Positions 1 to 13,900 of a stretch of DNA of 64,000 nt are shown here, in pieces. The stretch's first letter is position 1; the number at the start of each line of letters is the position of its first letter. A model generated the notes under the pieces. The model saw only the letters and a list, made by a program, of their open reading frames with translations. It did no database searches and had not been told where the DNA came from. This DNA comes from Wuchereria bancrofti (taxonomy: Eukaryota; Nematoda; Chromadorea; Rhabditida; Onchocercidae), in contig SSBO01000007.1 in assembly GCA_005281725.1 (NCBI GenBank), positions 1,618,402 through 1,682,401 on the forward strand. The letters are read 5' to 3'. A program made the position numbers and the translations under genes.

Positions 1-3000
1 TTGCAGCATCGTTGGTTGAGTACAATAAGCAAATGGATGGCGACCAGCGCAATTACAACATGATAACCCATTGGGATTTGGAGGTAGTGAAAGTAGCGAC
101 GGATAAGCTGGGACATTGGCGGTAGTAGCTAATAGGGATAGCGGTCGTGTCAGTGATAAAAGTGGACCACGAGGTGGCGGAGGTACATTTGTCATTGAAA
201 ATGGTGGACAGGCTACACTAGCACAACCCATCACACCAGCAGAACAAACAGTCGTTACGGGTAAAAATGTGACAGATAATGACGGATGACACACCGGTGT
301 TTCGGATAAGGGTTGATTGGACGGGGAAGAAGTGTTACTGCATGTTGGAGGCTTCTAAAAATAATAAAAAGAAATGATTTTGAAATCACAATTAAAAATA
401 AAGCATGGAAACACGATAAATTCTATTTTTTATGACAAGGTTAGATGATATCACCATCTCCCCCTTAAATAACTGTGACAACTGTGAATAAAACATCGTC
501 AAAAATGAAAGGCAAAGAAGTGCTGGATTTTCATGACAAATGGAATCCATTAATGTATAATTCTAAAGAAGAGTTGAAAATTCATTCTATTTTTCTTTTC
601 ATGACAGGGTTAGATGATATTCACCATCTCTCCCTTAAAATGACTGTGATGAACTGAAACATTGATCTTACTTTCAAATCAATAAGAGAAGGCAAAGAAC
701 GCGATATTAATGACTGAGGAGCTGATAAAAGTGAACAGCTTTCTAACCGGGATGGATAAAAGAAATCACGCACTATTGGACAAACCAAAACACGAGCTGG
801 AAGATCCGGCAGTGCGCTGCAAAAAATTCCGAATTAATAACTTCATTAGAATCGTTTGGCAGTGAGTACAATATAAAATGATTAACGATACGACTGATCT
901 TAGTAATTAATATTGCAAACCTATTACAAGCACTCCATGTATTTTGGATAAAATTATTTATTAAATTCCAAAAACTTAATAAATTTCGTCTTTGGATTCA
1001 ACTATAAAAAAACATCAATAACTTACCGAATGTAGCCTAAAATAGAACTAGGTTGTGAACGATTAAGATATGGCAGAACGCGAGGATTCCCAGTCTGAGC
1101 CCCTGCTTCATTTGGGAAACTGTCTAATAGACGATTGTGCAAATCAGCGATTTGATCAGCCGTCCTAACAATATAAGATGTTTTCATATCACTCCATTCG
1201 ATCTGAAAAGAAATACGGATGAATTATATCACAATAGCGCTAGAAAGACTAAACCTCAAAAAAGACTATACCTATACTTTAAATTGCTTCCTTATCGAGA
1301 TTGTGGCAAAAATTTGTTAAATAGACCAAAAGGTAAGAAGACCCATATGTTTATGATCTCTCAAAATACAATGATATTGAAGGGAGGGAGCGTTCAGAAA
1401 AATGTACCGCTATTGAAAATATATTCGGAGAAGAATCGTCATTCGTAACTTCAGCGTCCAAACGAGATATGACAACAGGTATATCGTCATTTTCAGATGT
1501 AGAAGCCTCACAACTCTGCAAAACAGAAACAGATATGAGATTCATAAACATAGTATGATCAGTTTCAATGATAAAGTATAATGCTATGCCTCGTTTGCAA
1601 ACCTAAAAAAATATGTGAGATGTACATTTTTCAAATAGTAATTAACAGCACAACTGAAACATTCGTTATGAAATGCTAACTATATCCACTGGGAAACTAT
1701 GCTAATAATTTATGTGAATCACCTGTTTCTCAATCGGAGCAGCCGGTTGAGGAGACAATGCTCCCAAATATGTTCGAATATTTTCAAGTTTAATTTTATG
1801 CTCTACAGAGAAAGCTGCATGATGTTGCGCTGCGGAAACCACCATAAGCAACTTAAAATGAGAAAATGAGCAATGTTGATATTCACATAAAATTATTAAA
1901 TGAGCAAATATACAGGTTTTATATCTTTCCAGTAATTACTACATTTACTATATGTTTTCCTCATTTCTCCGCGCTAAGGACATTATTACTGTGGTCCTCA
2001 ATTTAGCTCTCAAAAATCTATTCTACGGTAAGATCCAATTTTTTAGGGGCATGCTTAAATTTTATTTAGAAAAAATGCCGACATTTAGAAAATGTATTTT
2101 AGGATTTAAAAAACTAATTTAAAATGTTTTAAAGAGAAGGGCATCTAACCGAATCCAACATTTCTTCTCTTTCGAGAGGCGATTTGTTAGCAGATGCAGC
2201 AATAAGTTCATCGCATAGTCGTTCTACTAATCTAAATAGCATGAATTGTTCGATTTGATCAGTAATTTATTTGTTCAAGAATATAAAATAAAATCGGATG
2301 AAAACTGAAGTAGAATTTTTAGAACGACTAAAGAAGCATACCGCATATAGACGGTAGCTGCTGGGCGGTTCGTTGAATGCAAAAGGCACAACATCGGGAA
2401 AGCAAGCTCCAGAAGCCGGCTGTAAGATGCTGATTCTACGAAGTTTTGTAAAAAATAAGCATCATTGTAGCGCAACTCATACTGTCGAAGATATAACGAC
2501 TTTGAACGCACAGCTGTTTCTACACATGATCCTATGTATCTGTAAATAAAGAGATACAATCCGATTAACAGAAGTGATAAACTGCAACGGAATGCAAAGT
2601 AAATAAGAAATAAATTGCAGTCAAAATCTATTTATCATATATCTAAACAATCGACGAATAGACTGAGCAGCATGATTTGATTAAAATGCTGCCGTGATAT
2701 AAATCTGAATCTGGATCGAATGATCTAAAGTCTGATCATCTTGGTAGAAAGGCAAACACGTCACAATTTTTTCAAAAGCTTGAAAAAAAAAACACGATAT
2801 TTCACTCGGATTATCCAACAATTCGGAATGAGCAGTTCTAGGTGCCAAATCATTAATCGTCTAATAAACCAGGCATAAGTAACTATGACTGTAATTAATG
2901 CTAACCTTTGCTCATAAGCATTCAAGCACTGAATCACTTCTGCAACAGCTTCAACTCGTTGCGAACACTTCATCTTGCACACAGCTAATAATAAATCTGA

Positions 3001-4465
3001 GTTCGTACCATCAACTTAAAACCAAACTCATGCATATAACATAAAAACAATAAAGCTACTCTCGTAAAAATAAAATTACAAAGACAACAAAGATTTCAAC
3101 CTTAGCACTAAACATACTGACATCAATTTTTGCGGGAAGATTCTTATAAACTTGAATTCGTCCAACAAAGAAAAGCAACAAATAACAGAAACCAATCCAA
3201 ATGTTTGTCTGCAAATTTTGGAGAAGAAAAAAGTCTTACCTGTTTGCGTACTTACGGAGCAATTTGACTCTTTTTCGGTCATCAGTGCCACGCTTCGTCT
3301 TTCTATGCATCGCAAATCATCAGTTTCGATTTCTTGCCCTGATCCTGATAAAAACCCATCCTCATCCGGGTCGCCCGAAATGATACTACCAGCAGATGCT
3401 GAGCTAGTTTCCCGACTTGCACTTCTCGCAATGCAATTTCCGTTCATATTTGCCTGCAATCCCAAATGAAAAGCGTAATGACTCGACATCAACCATAAAC
3501 AGTCTCTAGGCATTAAATAATCGGCCAGTTGCACGTATAAAAGCGTCTTCCGACTTATCGTTAAATGTAACTACACATTACATACGTATCTTCTGGGCTG
3601 CTGTTAAGGGATTCCACTCAGTTTATCTCTGGTAGATCATAATGATTGCCAAGGATTACCGTAGTATTATTGTTGACAGCATTTTGTTGATTCTTGTGAT
3701 TGAAATGATTACTGTATTGTTTCGATCTACGGTGAAAAGTCGTTGTCAGAGCAGAATAGTCAGGGTCCACAAGACTTCCATTACGACATATACTGCTAGC
3801 GTTCGAAAACTGACCACGATAAGTGCTGCTATTTCCAAAATCGCCGGTACCGTATTGTTGCACACCCTACCAAATTCTTTTCGTAAACACTAGCAGAAAT
3901 TATTACTAAAACTACAAGAAATTTTTTTAAAAAATCCGGTCTCGAGAAACACAAAGTGGCTCCCAGAATGACAATAAAAAACACAGCTTGAACAAATACA
4001 GAACATGACAAAAACATAAAAACAGGTAGTTTTGAAGTGTAAAATTCAACCTAATTTTATTAGAAGTATCAAGAATGTCATTCGGTACTGCTCCCCTTTG
4101 TGTTGCAATATTTCTTGCTACATGAACAGGTTTTTCTTTATATCACTATTAACATATGTTTCACCAAACTTCTATTCCGCCTTTTTTTTTTTTGTGATGA
4201 GTTCTTCCCAACGTATACTATCTATTGCTGCAAATATAATCCGATATTGTTCTATTACCTGAACACAGCGTTTCTCAAATTATTACCAATCCCTTTCATA
4301 TCTAAATGGGATAGAAATAGAAATAATATTGAGAAGGCATTGGTATGAATTCATGAGTTGTTTTCCAACAGACAACAATCAACTTATGAAAGAAGCCATA
4401 AAACTTACATTTACCTCAGCAAAATGATTCCTCGTACTGGTACTCCGCTTCTTTCTACCCACCAT
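1..4465 (-). CDS. ZCCHC14/ZCCHC2-family PX and zinc-knuckle protein (3' end outside window)
   Basis: Eleven minus-strand exons join in phase, except possibly between the eighth and ninth: 4465-4415, 3866-3660, 3453-3240, 2984-2906, 2539-2342, 2231-2150, 1851-1723, 1602-1408, 1202-1027, 816-672, 354-<1. After a low-complexity start (MVGRKKRSTSTRNHFAE...) comes a helical region (CSQRVEAVAEVIQCLNAYEQ, then RYIGSCVETAVRSKSLYLRQ) that resembles the N-terminus of vertebrate ZCCHC14. A PX-like stretch follows (IEWSDMKTSYIVRTADQIAD), then a Pro/Ser-rich linker and a zinc knuckle CCNCAGRHPFAYC. That domain order is diagnostic of the ZCCHC2/ZCCHC14 family, whose members bind phosphoinositides or RNA; ZCCHC14 works with TENT4 poly(A) polymerases in vertebrates. 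The start ATG at 4465 lies 15 bases behind a TTCTTGCAG acceptor, probably for a spliced leader. The first PX strand is not resolved between the eighth and ninth exons. Family assignment is by remembered similarity. Confidence 0.75.
421..656. repeat. Imperfect direct repeat in ZCCHC14-like intron
   Basis: Two copies of a ~65-base segment lie at 421-485 and 585-656 inside the intron between the last two visible exons of the ZCCHC14-like gene. Both contain TTAGATGATAT(T)CACCATCTC and a following CCCTTAAA block, with small indels. The interval between them looks like ordinary intron sequence. A short plus-strand open frame across it (475-657) is not credible as a gene. Confidence 0.7.
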
Positions 4466-5760
4466 TTCAATGAAATCTCTGCAAGAAAAGTCACAAAAAA
4501 TGAGACAAGTCACACAAAAGCAGACCTTTGTTTTAACTATCAATCAATTCCAATCCAATTTATTATAAATGGCTGTTCTAAATTTACCAGTCTTCTCACA
4601 AAACTAATTCAGCAAGACAAAACAAAAAAAAAAACCAATTCATATCAGGTTGATTCCCAGGAAAACCTCTTGCAATCCTTCAGAATACTCGATCAAGTAT
4701 TGAGAACAAAAAATTGCACGATGGCCTCGATACCTACAAAGGACGGCTATAATCTGTGTGTCATGCAACGCCTACTTCACAGAGTTTGCTTATAAATCAG
4801 GGCGCGCGCTGAGGTTTAGTTCCGATACTCCGGAAAAAGGACTTCGGTTCACAATTACGTATTACCGTTGATAGTGTCACTTCACCGTTCACGTTGTCTA
4901 CTCAACAGTTTTCGTGGTTCGAAAATGTTGCTCTTCATTTTTCTAATGGTTTTCTCGGTTCGTAATGCTTGGAACGTATACTATAATGGCATAATCTCAA
5001 AATACACAATCAGCAAACAATAATCACCTTTGTGATTGTTAACCGAAAGACATACAAAATCGATTAATTGATACGATAAGAAAAAAGTGGAATATTTTTG
5101 GATGCGTAAAATTTTATTAAGCAGGAACTAGATTGTTATTTCCCAAAAAACAATATTATCGAAATTAAACTGAAGATATGTGTATTCTGAGAATGTAATT
5201 AATGTTACGCATTGCATCCTTCAGAGAACTTACAAAAAAGAACGCAATAAATGCAGATCTCAGATACTCAAATATTTCTTTGAAGAATTAAATTGAACAA
5301 TCTCCCACTAAAGTATAACTTCACGTGCATGCACAAAGTATTGAGTACTTGAGTATAAAGTTCCTGTGATTTTTACAACATGAATTCATATATTTGACTA
5401 CATATATAAATGACACGCAATATCCCAAGCAATCTTTCTTTTGTTCCATGATCAACGGATTACCAACAAAATAATGTAATCAGTATACTCTTCCTTTGAA
5501 TTTTTCATCTTAACTGTATTTTGATTTTTCTATTTGGTATGATATCTATGGTTTTTTTTCTCTTTTTTTCCTTTCATCTATGGTAACATTCTATGGTGTG
5601 ATATCACATTACCTTGCAGTCAGGCACTTTATATAATTAAAGTATATTTATGGTGACGACTAGTTTATGGTATCTTAGGCACTTTGTTGTAAGCAAAGAG
5701 ACAGGAAAGTAGATTGTTAGGTAATTCGATAAAAGTGCAATTTATCAAAGAACCAAAGTA
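4466..5760. other. Gene-poor spacer between ZCCHC14-like gene and DHFR
   Basis: This 1.3 kb holds the probable 5' region of the ZCCHC14-like gene and the 3' flank of DHFR. A plus-strand open frame at 4358-4795 overlaps the first ZCCHC14-like coding exon antisense and has no visible family. A plus-strand ATG at 4925 opens a short hydrophobic frame (MLLFIFLMVFSVRNAWNVYY) that stops soon after; it could be a signal-peptide exon but nothing supports it further. The rest is AT-rich and featureless. Confidence 0.5.
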
Positions 5761-7940
<2,180 letters not shown>

Positions 7941-10900
7941 AGAAGAAAAATGGGTCTTGAAAGAATGCGAAGAAGATAAATTGTTAGATTTTGTCTGCAG
8001 ATTCTGGGATTATGTTTCTGAAGCAGTATGTCACGATTGTGTCAGTATTTTCGAATCGCTAATGAACTTGCATCTTACCCGCTGTATGTCGAGTGGCCCT
8101 CTTTCATTATGGGCTAAAAATGTTGGAAGATTCCTTACTGATTTACCATCATCTTGTCGCGGTCGATACCGGTGTATCGTATGTTTTTTTGAAAAAGATT
8201 TTGTTTCTTCAAGATCTTCCGCAGCATCGTCAGAGATGCAACATTATTTGTTTATTATCTGAAAAGTATTCTGTTGCTGAATATTGTTTGCTTAGGAATC
8301 GTTTTAATAATTTTTTTATTGAATAATTCAAGTTTGACTGTGACAAACTTCCTCTTGGTTAGCATCTTTCAGTTGGCATATAATAAAATAGTGGCATCGT
8401 CTTCGGAAGTTCTCACGGATGATTTCTGTAAGGAAATATACTCTTCATTATCGAATTCAACTCTGGTTACTGTGGTAAGTAAACAGTATTCAAAATCTTG
8501 AGAAATTTAGTGTTCAGACATCGAGTATGTTTTTTTCTTATTCTATTTTTTAATTCCGATTCGCTTTCTGTGGAAGGGATTTTCCGTTGTATAATATACA
8601 AATATTTTTAGATATAAACATGTTTTTTGTATATTTGTATGGCTATGTAGTCTACTTTTATTTTACATAATTCATATTGCAGGTTAGTGAGCTCATTGCT
8701 TTTGATGTTGTCCAGAATTTGGATAATTCAGACCGACTTCAACTGCACAGTCATTTATTGCGCGCATCACTTCAATCACCAACAAAAGCAATTTGTAGTG
8801 CTGTTCAGAAACGATTGCTACCTGAATTTTCAAAAAATTCTTTGCTTTTGGAGTGGGTACTTAAAGAGTTGAAAATATTTCAAGCAGGTTTGCTGTGTTT
8901 TACTGTATTTCATTTCTAATTATTTTCAGATATGCTTTACTGTAGATTTTAAGTAAAGATGATCGTTTTGTAACCGCTTTAATGCTAATAAGATACAATT
9001 AAGGAGCCAAGATGTCGCAAATGTGTTATATAACTTAATAAGTAACTGCAACATTGTGAATTGACACTAAATATTGTAGACAGTGTATATGGTACAGTCA
9101 GTCTCGAAACGTCACTTTATATTGCTAAATTTTGTCTTTTCCATCAGAAAGGGAATGGGAATGTTCAGGAGTGGACTTCATTTATTGATGAAAGTGTAGT
9201 AATTTCCGCACTACTAAATGCTACTGGACAGGTGAAAAATATAAATTTTTAATTCATTTTGTGGACGTTAATTTTGCTAGGAAAAAAATTGAGTTTTCAC
9301 AGAAAAAAATGGAGTTTTCACTTTTTCCTTGCACCTTGTAATCTCAATCCGTATAAATTATCGGTATCAATTAGCTGCTTTGCTAAATGCTTTACTCATC
9401 TTTTTGAATATAAAGGACAAAATGTGAGGTAAACTTAGCATTCCAAGCTATAACACTGTTTATCAAGCAGTGATCGACATTACTAATGAAAGTTTACCGG
9501 AATTATACATTTATTTCTTAGTTTCTCTGCATAGTTTAACATTTAGATTCGTTTAATGGCTTGGAGTTTGATTTGTGATCATCCCAAATTGGCAGCGTCA
9601 ATTTCTAGCCGTCAGTTGTTGCTATATAAATGCTTTTTGGCGACCAATATGACCGAACAGTCACCCGCTGTCAGACTGACAATTTTGTCTGATTTGAAGA
9701 AGGTAAATGCTTATAGTAGCTGTTCATCGGACATATCAAATCTTACGATATTTAGAAGTTGCAACTACATACAGTCTATTTGCCTTCTACATCATTCAGC
9801 AGTTTTATTTGGCTGGCTACATTAGGAGGTTCTTAATTCTGCAACCTTGAAGAATTCAGTAACAAATATTCTTGTTTTTAATTCAAGTATATATCTGATT
9901 TAGATATTAGATAAAATATTTTACGATTTTAAGTTAGAAAAATTATAAAAGGTCGATATTCAATGAAAACTATCGTGTACTTGAATTAAAAACAAGAACA
10001 AGAGCATTTTTCGCTGTAATCTTTGTTCCTTCTTTGCAATCAGGTTTTACTAAAAAGAACTTCACATGAGGGATGAATTTTGTTTCGTATATGGCATTTG
10101 TATTATAGTTCTGTTCAGATATTAATTCGGATTCGTGAAAATGGCCAAAATATTTTGAAAAGTGGTAGTGATGAAAGCGAGTTAAATCCATATGTGAATT
10201 TTATCTGCTGGTTGCGTGATTTGTGTTTCCAAAATTTAGTACAATACGCTAACTTCAACAGGCGCATAATGGCTCTTCAAATGCTGGAATATCTTTTTCT
10301 GGAGAACTACTTAGCTAACAATGACAAAGGTATTTATTTGGGACCAAATCCAACTTAAAAATTCAAATAACAGGAGATTTGAATCAGCGACACAATAGCT
10401 ACTACATGAGTCTTTGCCTGTCTAAAATAATTCTGTTCCACTAATAGCTGAACACTTACATAATTGGTTAAACTTCTAAATGTATTCATTCTATATTTAT
10501 AATTCCGGAAAAAAGTTCACATCGTTAGGCTGATCAGCCCGAGGATGTGTTTTTGGTGTCCAGCAGTGTGCTTTATTACACCTTCTTGGCTCACTGGGAA
10601 TTCTCTTCGATATAATGCATTTCTTACCTCTTTTTAAGCTGAACTGCTTTCCAGATATGTTTTTCAAATTTTTGTCATCAAAATTAAGACCAACAGAGGA
10701 GCAGATTTATCATGTAATACGTTGTTTGGATGACTCATATCAGATCTGTCAAATTTCAGCTCTTCGTTTACTGTCTTCATCATTTTTCGAAATCCGTGAT
10801 TTTGTGAGTTCTTATATGTTCTCGGAAAGTTTAGTGAGAACCTAACACTGCAGTCAACATCAGAATTATTCAATAGCATATGGAGCTTGCAATTAACACG

Positions 10901-13900
10901 ACCATCTTGATGTATTTTGTTCTATTGTGCATGTTATAGAAAAATTTTGTGCACCACATTCAAAAATATGTTTTAGTAGTATGTTTTAGTTTCTTTTCCA
11001 GCTGAGACTATTGCCTGTGACTAAGCTTTTGTATCTAAAACAATTAAACTTTATTGTACAAAAAGTTTAATTTGCAGAATTTTGCTTCATATTTCGCAGA
11101 AACGAAGCAGCAGTTGTTCTCCATTCGGTCACTACTTACGCTCACGTCCAGTTATCGGTTGCGCTTTTATCTTAAGAAAAACCCTGACAGCTTGCAGAGT
11201 GTTTTTCAGTGCCTTCTTAATTTGTGTAAAGATCGAGTAAAACTCATCTCAGAGGATTTTCTAATGATAGCAAGCAACCAAGGCTTCGTCTATTCCATAC
11301 TAAGCGCAGTTGGTGTGGCATTGGAATTTCTGGATTTTCAGTCCACCGTGTGAGATTACATTGTGCATTGGACTTTCCTTTTTTTGTTTTATTCCACTTG
11401 AACTTTTGAGAGTGATGACCTCTCGACATGCGTTATATCTTTAGCATAATGAAATTAAAGAAATTTTATAATATCCGGTCTTCCCATTTAGCGAACTATA
11501 CCACAAGCTTTTGTTTTTGGGCAGATTCAGCAAACGTCGTTTCAAGTTATCATTTGCTTTTTTTTTCTTTTTTTATCCGTTAGGTTTGAATCAATTTAGA
11601 AAGAACGATTGGTGTGTTACATTGGTTAATCATGATTTGTTACCGGTGTGTTTTCAAGTAAGTGAGTTGGTATCGCCCGTTGTAAACAGTATGTCGCCGG
11701 AAGGTTTCGTTCCTGATGATCATGTAAACATCATTGGTGAGTCATCCGAACATTTTTTTGAAGTTCTTAAAATTGTCGTTTTGAGTATTTGAATTCTGCA
11801 CCCGTTTTTATGAACTGAATTGTAGCGATTATTCTAGGTTGATCAATTTGGATGAATGCTAAAAATGTAAAATTCATTTTCATTTTCAGTAGATGTCAAA
11901 AACTCCAAAAAACTAAAAGAAAGTGCAGATTTCTGTCAGGCATTACTAGCAAGTTGTTGGCGTTCACACAAATACGTTTCTGCAATATTTTATATAATAA
12001 TCACAAAGGTTCGTTCACTCATACCTTCTAACTTTCAGACTTTGCAGTTTCTGGTAGTCTTTTCCGCTAATTATTTTTTGCTTTGTAGAAAGTTTGCTTC
12101 CATTGTTATATGCACACTTACCCAAAATTGCGTCATTTATGATATGATGTTACTGTAGTTGATTTGTTAATCTTATTGAAGGAAGAGAATTATTTCAGCT
12201 ATACTTAAAGCTTTTATTTAAAAATCCGTGGAATTGAACTTATTTTAGTGGCTTGGAAATTCTGTACTTTCTTCGGAAACTGTTCGATGTATATGCAATT
12301 ATTACTGGCGCCAGCTGACGGAATGTAAACATTCTGGTGCAGTAGAAGCATCAGTTGAAGGATTCGAAGCATTATGTGCAAAACTTTGGTCGTTATCTTT
12401 AGCCGGCATTCCGGAATTTGCAGATTTACCTCAGCCAGAGACGTGGATAAAGCAAATCACCGACTTAATTGATAGCAAAGAGAGTTGGTTTTTTGATGTT
12501 TTTCGTAAGTTTCATGGTTTAAACTATGAATTTGGTCAATAGAGAATAATTTGTTGAGAGCAAGATTTATTGCTAATGTTGGATCCTTCTGGTGTGTTAC
12601 ATTGGTTAAGCAATGATCTGTTATCGGTGTCTTTTCAAATAAGTAGCTTAGGATTTTAATTTTAAATCATTATCTGGCAATGACAATGCTTCATCACATG
12701 TAAGTCGCTTAGCGCTTTGGTTTTCAAATTGAGAAATTATAATGCCAACATTGTTTGTATTTTAGCTGAATGGATAATAATTTCAGATTTTGTATGATAC
12801 ATAATTTACATTGATTTTTTTTTAAAGTATCTTCAGTTCTGACAAAAACAGTCGCTATTGATATGGTAGTATTTTGAAGTGTTTTTCTAGATATGTTATG
12901 TGCAACGCGTCGAAGTGCTGGTTTGCCACATTTGATTGCTTCAATTCTCACAAAGGAACCAGTTACAAATGACGCACAATGTCTGAAAACAACAATGATA
13001 TCTATGCTTAAAAATAAAGGAAGATCGTATAAAGCACAGTGAGTTTTTATGTTGAATTGTCTGTTAGAGAGCTTTTGTTATTTTGGTAATGCATGGGACA
13101 TTTTTATAGACATTTATCAGATCCAGTCATTAAATGTTTATAAATCTCTTGATCTCAACTAGTCGATACGTTGAAATGTATCATCACGTAGTTTAGATTT
13201 CAGAAATATTTTGATACGCTTGTTCTCTTATCACTGATGAATACCGTGAAATACTTGGACATCGGAAATCTTAAATTAATAAGTAATTAGTTCCAGTCTT
13301 TATATTGTTCTTAAATCACCGATGACTCTTTTTAATGTTCGTTTTTCCCGAAATTTTCGGACACTTCAGAGTTCATAGTATCAATATCATGCGAGCAATT
13401 TTTCTAAACAGTCGCTTATCAGAGGCAGTTCTCTGTTATATAGAACCCGCAGTGAACGTGTGTTTTGCTTGTTTTGGTTCTAATAGTTGGGCAGTACGAA
13501 GTGCTGCATCACAGCTGTTCGCTGCTCTGATTAATCGAATGTTTGGTATTCCTCGAAGTATGCAACTGTCACTCCATCCACATGAAAAAAATCGCTTGTC
13601 CTCTTTTGAGTTCTTCACCAGGTTGGCTGATTCAGATGAGATTTTTCTGATAATAATCCTAAAAATAACTTCTATCCAAGTTCAAAAAATTTGTCCTGCT
13701 TATTGCTGATTGACCTCGCTAACGGTAACAGTTGATTTTTTTTTAAATTTTTTTCTTTTCAAATTTACTTGGAAATTCTCTGGCAATATTTGTTGCAAAG
13801 CAACATGTGATATATCTGAGATATGCATTAGATGGTATAGTACTTGTCATCTCCAGTAATTTCTATGTTATTGATTTTAGTTGATGTAATTTACTGATAT

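Noticed and set aside
3152..3469. 105-codon plus-strand ORF
   Set aside because: It is antisense to a well-supported ZCCHC14-like exon (3453-3240) that has splice sites in phase on the minus strand.
4358..4795. 145-codon plus-strand ORF
   Set aside because: It has no domain, runs antisense over the first ZCCHC14-like coding exon, and lacks a plausible start context or splice partners.
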